A DNA stretch of 10,308 nt from Gammaproteobacteria bacterium (GTDB lineage Bacteria > Pseudomonadota > Gammaproteobacteria > HK1), in assembly GCA_020444775.1 (NCBI GenBank), contig JAGRHX010000619.1, positions 1 to 10,308 of the forward strand. The letters are read 5' to 3'. Made by a program: the position numbers and the translations under genes. Every line of letters starts with the position of its first letter. Position 1 is the first letter of the stretch. Positions 6,338 to 10,308 of the stretch are shown here, one piece after another. The notes under the pieces were generated by a model. It saw nothing but the letters and a program-made list of their open reading frames with translations. It made no database searches and was not told the DNA's origin.

Positions 6338-7183
6338 ATGAGCAGCGTCTCGGGCAGTGCCGTCGCGATTCTGGACCACGTGGTCTTCAATACCCGCTAT
6401 CGGATGGACGAGGCAGAGCGTCTGTTCGCGGCGCTCGGCTTCACCCTCACCCCGCGTGGCTACCACAGCCTGGGGTCGATCAACCATCTGACCGTGTTCG
6501 ACACCAACTACCTGGAGCTGCTCGGTCTGCCCGACCCCGACAGCACGGCCCGTCCCGAGCTCGCCAACGCGCCCGAAGGTCTGAACGGGCTGGTCTTCAA
6601 GACCGACGACGTGGACGCCACCTACAGCCATCTGCAGCGCATCGGTCTGGCCGGCGATCCGCCCAAGGCCTTCAGCCGGCCGGTCGAGATCGATGGCCGC
6701 AGCCAGGAGGCCCGCTTTCGAACCGTGCACGTGCGTCCCGATCGCTTTCCGGGCCGGGTCTATTTCTGCGAGCACGCCACCCCCGAGCTGGTCTGGCGAC
6801 CGGACTGGCAGCGCCACGAGAACGGCGTGCACAGCATCGCCGAGTTCGTCGTCGTCGCCGGTCAGCCGGAGGTCGAGGCGCGCGACTATGCGGCACTGGT
6901 CGGTGGCCAGGTCCGCGAGGACAGCGGAGATCGGGTCGTCGACGTCGGCGACAGCCTGATCCGCGTCTGCAGCCCGCAGGCTCTTGCCCTGCGTCATCCC
7001 GGATCCGCCGTTAGCCTGGACAAGCAAGACAGCCTGTTCGCAGCGGTGGTGCTTCGCGCCGATCTGGCGCGTGCCCGGCGCTGCGTGGAGGCTGCCGGAG
7101 ACGGTATCGAATTCACGCTCGAAGCCGACCGGGTGGTGGCACGCATTCCGTCCCTGGACTATCTGATCGTATTCAGCGCCTGA
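6338..7183 (+). CDS. Glyoxalase-like VOC-superfamily protein
   Basis: A 281-residue protein with two vicinal-oxygen-chelate-like halves. It opens with the strand LDHVVFNT (12-19), followed by the helix MDEAERLFAALGF and then SINHLTVFDTNYLELLGL (47-64). H14, H50 and E60 fall where VOC proteins often place metal ligands. GLNGLVFKTDDVDATYSHLQRIG (81-103) is the second beta-alpha unit of the module, and a more diverged copy begins near GVHSIAEFVVVAG (163-175). This arrangement resembles the Glyoxalase_3-type domain (PF13468), whose members mostly lack a known reaction. The ATG at 6338 follows GGAGG (6322-6326) with an 11-nt gap, slightly long. The alcohol dehydrogenase follows 46 bp downstream on the same strand and is probably co-transcribed. 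A dioxygenase, isomerase or lyase role is possible; none can be assigned. Confidence 0.82.
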   Translation: MSSVSGSAVAILDHVVFNTRYRMDEAERLFAALGFTLTPRGYHSLGSINHLTVFDTNYLELLGLPDPDSTARPELANAPEGLNGLVFKTDDVDATYSHLQRIGLAGDPPKAFSRPVEIDGRSQEARFRTVHVRPDRFPGRVYFCEHATPELVWRPDWQRHENGVHSIAEFVVVAGQPEVEARDYAALVGGQVREDSGDRVVDVGDSLIRVCSPQALALRHPGSAVSLDKQDSLFAAVVLRADLARARRCVEAAGDGIEFTLEADRVVARIPSLDYLIVFSA

Positions 7184-7229
7184 GCCCGGCCGCAGCGGTC
7201 CACCCGTCACACCGCCGCAGGAGCCCGTC

Positions 7230-8342
7230 ATGAGCCACCTGGATTTCCGCGCCGCCGTCCTCCACACACCCGGCAGACCGCTGACCGTGACCACCGTCAG
7301 CGGCGGCCCGGTCAAGGCCGATGACGTGCTCGTCAGGGTCGGTGCCGCCAGCATCTGTCATACCGATCTGGAGGTGCTGGAAGGACAGCTGCGCTACCCG
7401 TTGCCGATGATTCCCGGTCACGAGGTGGCGGGCACGGTGGCGGAGGTCGGCTCGGCCGTGCACGACCTGCAGCTCGGCGACAAGGTTGCCCTGCACTGGA
7501 ATCCACACTGCGGTCGCTGCTTCTACTGCGAGAACGGCCAACCGATTCTGTGCGAGCCGTTCTCGGCCGCCCGTGACGCCGGGGCCCACTTCGACGGTCG
7601 CACCCGTCATCGGATCGGCGACACCCCGGTGCACATGCTGATGAACCTCGGCGGTTTCGCCGAGTACTGCATCGTCGACCGGCAGAGCGCGGTGAAGCTG
7701 CCGCAGGACATGCCGCTGGACTGCGCCAGCCTGCTCGGCTGCGGGGTGATGACCGGCGTAGGCGCGGCGACCCACATCGCCCGGGTGCCGTTCGGCGCCT
7801 GCGTCGCGGTCATCGGCATGGGCGCGGTCGGTCTCAGCGCCGTGCAGGGCGCGCGGCTGGCCGGCGCACGCGAGATCGTCGCCATCGACATCGATCCCGG
7901 CAAGCTGGATCTGGCGCAACGGGTCGGTGCGACCAGCGTCGTCGCGGCGAACCGGGCCGATCCCATCGCGGTGGTGCGGGCCGCCAGCGGCGGTCGCGGC
8001 GCGGACGTGGTCATCGAAGCAGCCGGGCGTCCAGCGAGCTTCCAGATGTCGGTGGAGCTGTGCCGCCCGGGCGGTCAGGTGGTGTGGCTGGGCAAGGTAG
8101 ACGTCGACACCAGCGTGAGCTTTCGTTGGGGCAGCCTGATGGGCGAGCGCCGCATCGTGCGCTCGAGCTATGGCGGTACCCGACCGAGCACCGATTTCCC
8201 CGCCCTGGCGCGCGCGTATCTGGATGGTCGCCTGCTGCTGGACGAGATGATCAGCGCGCGCATCGCGCTTGACGACATCAACCGTGGTTTCGATGCGCTA
8301 CGCGCAGGTCAAGCGGTGCGCACCGTGGTGACCTTCGACTGA
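7230..8342 (+). CDS. Zinc-dependent medium-chain alcohol dehydrogenase
   Basis: A 370-residue oxidoreductase that would oxidise an alcohol to aldehyde or ketone with NAD+. The catalytic-zinc residues are in place: C43 in ICHTD, H64 in GHE, and C171 in LLGCGVMTG. The structural-zinc lobe is complete, with C94, C97, C100 and C108. The Rossmann motif GMGAVG spans 196-201, and the acidic residue D220 at the end of the next strand (VAIDID) favours NAD+ over NADP+. The LLGCGVMTGVGA segment and length resemble the class III-like/aryl-alcohol branch rather than simple ethanol dehydrogenases. The start has AGGAG 6 nt upstream. It is second in a pair with the VOC protein. Together with the semialdehyde dehydrogenase further right, an alcohol to acid route is possible (inference). 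Substrate unknown. Confidence 0.93.
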   Translation: MSHLDFRAAVLHTPGRPLTVTTVSGGPVKADDVLVRVGAASICHTDLEVLEGQLRYPLPMIPGHEVAGTVAEVGSAVHDLQLGDKVALHWNPHCGRCFYCENGQPILCEPFSAARDAGAHFDGRTRHRIGDTPVHMLMNLGGFAEYCIVDRQSAVKLPQDMPLDCASLLGCGVMTGVGAATHIARVPFGACVAVIGMGAVGLSAVQGARLAGAREIVAIDIDPGKLDLAQRVGATSVVAANRADPIAVVRAASGGRGADVVIEAAGRPASFQMSVELCRPGGQVVWLGKVDVDTSVSFRWGSLMGERRIVRSSYGGTRPSTDFPALARAYLDGRLLLDEMISARIALDDINRGFDALRAGQAVRTVVTFD

Positions 8343-8390
8343 GCGCGCCACCCAGCAGCGCGCCCACCCCGATCGACACGCCGGCGCGCT
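8342..8390. terminator. Inverted repeat between convergent genes, possible bidirectional terminator
   Basis: AGCGCGCC occurs at 8342-8349 and again at 8357-8364, and its exact complement GGCGCGCT at 8383-8390, directly against the stop codon of the MFS gene. The nearer pair forms an 8-bp stem around an 18-nt loop. The position between two converging genes suits a shared terminator, but no T-run follows on either strand. Confidence 0.35.
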
Positions 8391-9617
8391 TCAGTGTGCC
8401 GTGCCCGTGCGCTCCGGCTCGGGCAGCATGAACACCAGCAGATTGGCGACCAGCATGGCCGCGGCGAGAAAATAGAACACCGCCCCCACCCCATACTGGT
8501 CGGCGATCACCCCGCCAACCACCGGGGTCAGCATGGACAGCGCGGACTGCGTGCCGAACAAGGCGCTGGTGGCGCTGCCGGCCATGTTGGGCGGGGTCAG
8601 ATCCATCATCCAGCTGTGGATCACCGGGCGGATCGCGAACAGCACGAAGCCGAGCACCGAGACCCCGGCGATGAACACGTACTCGTTGCCGGCCAGGGCC
8701 AGGAAGACGATGACCAGTGTGGTACCGGTGATGCCACCGATCACGATCGGCCGGCGGCCGATCCGGTCCGACCAGGCGCCGGCCAGTGGCCCGGCGACGA
8801 AGCCACCGAGCTGCAGGGCCATCATGCCGACACCGGTCCACAGCGGCCCGACCTGCAGCACGTTGGCCAGATAGATGGGAATGAACATCAGCAGGCCGGC
8901 CTGGGCCATGCTGCGGAAGCCCGCCATCAGACACAGTCCCATGGCGCCGCGATTCACGAACATGTCGCGCAGCCCACGCAGATAGTCGGCGGGGGTGGTA
9001 CGGCTGCCGCCTGCACCGCCTGCGGCGCGGTCCAGACGGGTGAGCACCACCAGCAGCAAGAGCGCGACCGCGAACACCGGCAGGGTGCCGGTCACCGCGG
9101 TGCCCTGCCAGCTGAGCACGACCAGCATCGCGCCCACCGCGAGCGGCGCCAGCGAGTCACCCAGCGAAGCCCCCAGGGTATGAATCGACAGCGCGTAGCC
9201 GCGATTGGCGGGGAAGGCGCTGGACAGGAATGAGATGGCGGCCGGATGCCAGAGATTGTTGGTGGCGCCTATCACCGCCACGAAGCAGGCGAGCATCACG
9301 AAGCTCGACGCCCAGCCGAAGCCGACCATCGCGAACGCCCCGATCACCAGCGAGGCGACCTGGATCAGGACACGCTTGCCGAGCAGGTCGACGACCATGC
9401 CGCTGAGGAAATTGGCGACGAACGAGCTCAGGTGGAAGATCGTGATCAGCGTCCCCGCCTCCAGATAGCTCAGCCCGAGCTCACTGGTGACGAACGGCAA
9501 CAGCAGATACAAGGTGGCCTGGATCCAGTGCGTGGCGCCATGGCCCAGTGCGACCAGGAAGGCGGGAAGCTGGGTACGCCAGCCAAGCCCGGTGAGGGTC
9601 TCAACGCTCAGTGCCAT
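8391..9617 (-). CDS. Major facilitator superfamily transporter
   Basis: A 408-residue inner-membrane protein with about twelve hydrophobic segments; a charged loop (about residues 194-222, RLDRAAGG to RGLRDMF) separates the two six-helix halves. The MFS loop 2-3 motif appears as GMVVDLLGKR (73-82) in the first half, and its counterpart GAWSDRIGRRP (280-290) in the second. HGATHWIQATLYLLLP near the N-terminus and the NNLWHPAAISFLSSAFPANR region (120-139) resemble the fosmidomycin-resistance (Fsr) type of MFS exporter, so efflux or exchange of a small anion is possible. The ATG at 9617 leaves a short cytosolic N-terminus before the first helix; its ribosome site is weak. It converges on the alcohol dehydrogenase and is divergent from the semialdehyde dehydrogenase gene. 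Substrate and direction are unknown. Confidence 0.92.
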   Translation of the reverse strand: MALSVETLTGLGWRTQLPAFLVALGHGATHWIQATLYLLLPFVTSELGLSYLEAGTLITIFHLSSFVANFLSGMVVDLLGKRVLIQVASLVIGAFAMVGFGWASSFVMLACFVAVIGATNNLWHPAAISFLSSAFPANRGYALSIHTLGASLGDSLAPLAVGAMLVVLSWQGTAVTGTLPVFAVALLLLVVLTRLDRAAGGAGGSRTTPADYLRGLRDMFVNRGAMGLCLMAGFRSMAQAGLLMFIPIYLANVLQVGPLWTGVGMMALQLGGFVAGPLAGAWSDRIGRRPIVIGGITGTTLVIVFLALAGNEYVFIAGVSVLGFVLFAIRPVIHSWMMDLTPPNMAGSATSALFGTQSALSMLTPVVGGVIADQYGVGAVFYFLAAAMLVANLLVFMLPEPERTGTAH

Positions 9618-9667
9618 GGCTCATCGCTCGTCGTGCGCATCGGTGGTTCTGTGGGTCTACATCGGGA

Positions 9668-9722
9668 GCTGGCCGGGAGATCTGGCCGGCAGATCTGGCC
9701 CGAGGGCATCTGGCCGGGCTCG
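9668..9722. repeat. CTGGCC repeat with 13-bp spacing
   Basis: CTGGCC begins at 9669, 9682, 9695 and 9710, giving steps of 13, 13 and 15 bp. The first units read GCTGGCCGGGAGA and TCTGGCCGGCAGA; later ones are degenerate. It lies 50-105 bp upstream of the MFS start. It could be a slippage array or a set of evenly spaced protein sites just over one helical turn apart. Confidence 0.75.
9678..9696. promoter_or_regulatory. 19-bp inverted repeat, candidate operator
   Basis: AGATCTG (9678-9684) and CAGATCT (9690-9696) are perfect 7-bp arms around GCCGG. The site lies about 60 bp upstream of the MFS start and 250 bp before the dehydrogenase start. It suits a dimeric regulator, but it also overlaps a tandem repeat, which produces some symmetry by itself. 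Confidence 0.35.
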
Positions 9723-9843
9723 GGATCGGAATCATCGTTCGGGTCGCCATGCGAGTCCGCATCCGCTTCGGAAGTGTGCAGGTGCTCGGCCCGCCGCCGG
9801 GTGCAGGCAACCATTGCTCGTGCCGCGCTGGTTGATCTGCCAC

Positions 9844-9858
9844 GTACCCGGGTACCCG
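9844..9858. promoter_or_regulatory. Overlapping palindromes upstream of the semialdehyde dehydrogenase
   Basis: GTACCCGGGTAC (9844-9855) is a perfect 12-bp palindrome that overlaps a second one, CGGGTACCCG (9849-9858), about 90-105 bp before the dehydrogenase start. The direct repeat of TACCCG creates both. It is a candidate regulatory site with no known match. Confidence 0.3.
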
Positions 9859-9935
9859 AGCCAGGGTGTAACGTAGCCTGGTCGCTGCCGTCCGCGATCG
9901 CTCGGGCGGGGTACGAACGCCAGCCACACATGATA

Positions 9936-9942
9936 GGGGAGG
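9936..9942 (+). promoter_or_regulatory. Strong ribosome binding site for the semialdehyde dehydrogenase
   Basis: GGGGAGG lies 5 nt before the GTG at 9948. An in-frame ATG at 9930 lies upstream of this site and has no Shine-Dalgarno of its own, so the GTG is preferred. Confidence 0.75.
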
Positions 9943-9947
9943 CGAAG

Positions 9948-10308
9948 GTGGACACCAAAGTCAATCCAGGTTTGAGCGAAGCAACGCTGTTCCGTGAGCA
10001 GTGCTACGTCAACGGACAGTGGCTCGACGCCACCGATGGCAAGCTCATCGAGGTCAACAATCCGGCCACCGGGGATCTGCTGGGCACGGTGCCCGCCTTC
10101 GGCACCGACCAGACACGCGCCGCCATCGAGGCGGCCGATGCCGCCCTGCCCGAATGGCGCGCCCGCCCGGCCAAGCAACGCGCCCAGCTGCTGCGACGCT
10201 GGTTCGACCTGATGATGGCGCATCAGGAGGACCTGGCCAGATTGATGACGCTGGAGCAGGGTAAACCGCTGGCCGAGTCGCGTGGCGAGATCGCCTACGC
10301 GGCGTCGT
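9948..10308 (+). CDS. gabD: NAD(P)-dependent succinate-semialdehyde dehydrogenase, N-terminal part
   Basis: The first 120 codons of an aldehyde dehydrogenase; the frame is still open at the window end, so about three quarters of the protein is missing. LFREQCYVNGQWLDA (14-28), VNNPATGDLLGTVP (36-49), DQTRAAIEAADAALPEWRA (54-72) and LMTLEQGKPLAESRGEI (99-115) closely follow the N-terminus of Escherichia coli GabD. GabD oxidises succinate semialdehyde to succinate in 4-aminobutyrate breakdown, and relatives accept glutarate semialdehyde and similar aldehydes. The catalytic cysteine and glutamate would lie beyond the edge. GTG at 9948 is taken as the start because of the ribosome site; ATG at 9930 would add six residues. 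No aminotransferase is visible in the window, so its pathway partner is unknown or lies to the right. Confidence 0.93.
   Translation, partial: MDTKVNPGLSEATLFREQCYVNGQWLDATDGKLIEVNNPATGDLLGTVPAFGTDQTRAAIEAADAALPEWRARPAKQRAQLLRRWFDLMMAHQEDLARLMTLEQGKPLAESRGEIAYAAS

Larger units (their letters stand above)
9618..9947. other. Divergent intergenic region with repeats and palindromes, no gene seen
   Basis: This stretch separates the MFS gene from the semialdehyde dehydrogenase gene. Short frames here translate to Arg- and Gly-rich sequences I do not recognise. It holds a CTGGCC-based repeat with an embedded inverted repeat near the MFS side and a double palindrome near the dehydrogenase side. Both promoters should lie here, but I could not identify convincing -35/-10 pairs. 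Confidence 0.6.

Noticed and set aside
6329..7354. Minus-strand 341-codon open frame
   Set aside because: It is antisense to the VOC gene and runs into the dehydrogenase gene; no family resemblance.
8394..9233. Plus-strand 279-codon open frame rich in His, Gln and Gly
   Set aside because: It is antisense to the MFS gene; the composition is what the complement of hydrophobic codons gives.
9611..9835. 74-codon plus-strand frame between the MFS and dehydrogenase genes
   Set aside because: It overlaps the MFS start on the other strand, crosses the CTGGCC repeat, and has no ribosome site or recognisable sequence.

Overview
The window is high-GC bacterial DNA with tightly packed genes, mostly ATG or GTG starts behind recognisable Shine-Dalgarno sites, and G/C-rich third codon positions. 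The N-terminus of a GabD-type succinate-semialdehyde dehydrogenase at the right edge closely resembles proteobacterial GabD. A high-GC member of the Pseudomonadota, perhaps a gammaproteobacterium, is therefore the best guess; this is inference from protein style, not a database result. There is no sign of phage, transposase, CRISPR array, rRNA or tRNA. The content is metabolic: mostly catabolic enzymes, plus one biosynthetic gene and one transporter.

Layout, left to right. Bases 1-358 carry no convincing gene, but hold a degenerating array of seven 13-bp repeats. A minus-strand Zn amidase of the hydantoinase/carbamoylase family (359-1597) is divergent from a plus-strand run: an acyl-CoA synthetase (1718-3301), a zinc-less medium-chain reductase of the quinone-oxidoreductase type (3439-4449) and a PaaI-like hotdog thioesterase (4514-4942). 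A perfect 13-bp palindrome lies between the divergent genes. Aspartate-semialdehyde dehydrogenase (5047-6075, minus) converges on the thioesterase. A second plus-strand pair follows: a glyoxalase-like VOC protein (6338-7183) and a fully zinc-liganded alcohol dehydrogenase (7230-8342). An MFS transporter (8391-9617, minus) converges on that pair. About 330 bp of intergenic DNA with repeats and palindromes then leads to the start of a succinate-semialdehyde dehydrogenase gene cut by the window end (9948 onward).

How the genes may work together (inference). The CoA ligase, reductase and thioesterase could activate, reduce and release a carboxylic acid. The amidase could release an amino acid from an N-carbamoyl or ureido precursor. 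The alcohol dehydrogenase and semialdehyde dehydrogenase could oxidise an alcohol through an aldehyde to an acid, and the MFS protein could move a substrate or product. No substrate can be named from the sequence, and I see no clearly undescribed system. The most unusual material is short tandem repeats: three loci with 13-bp period outside or at the edge of genes, and one 15-bp in-frame repeat that forms the C-terminus and the stop codon of the CoA ligase.
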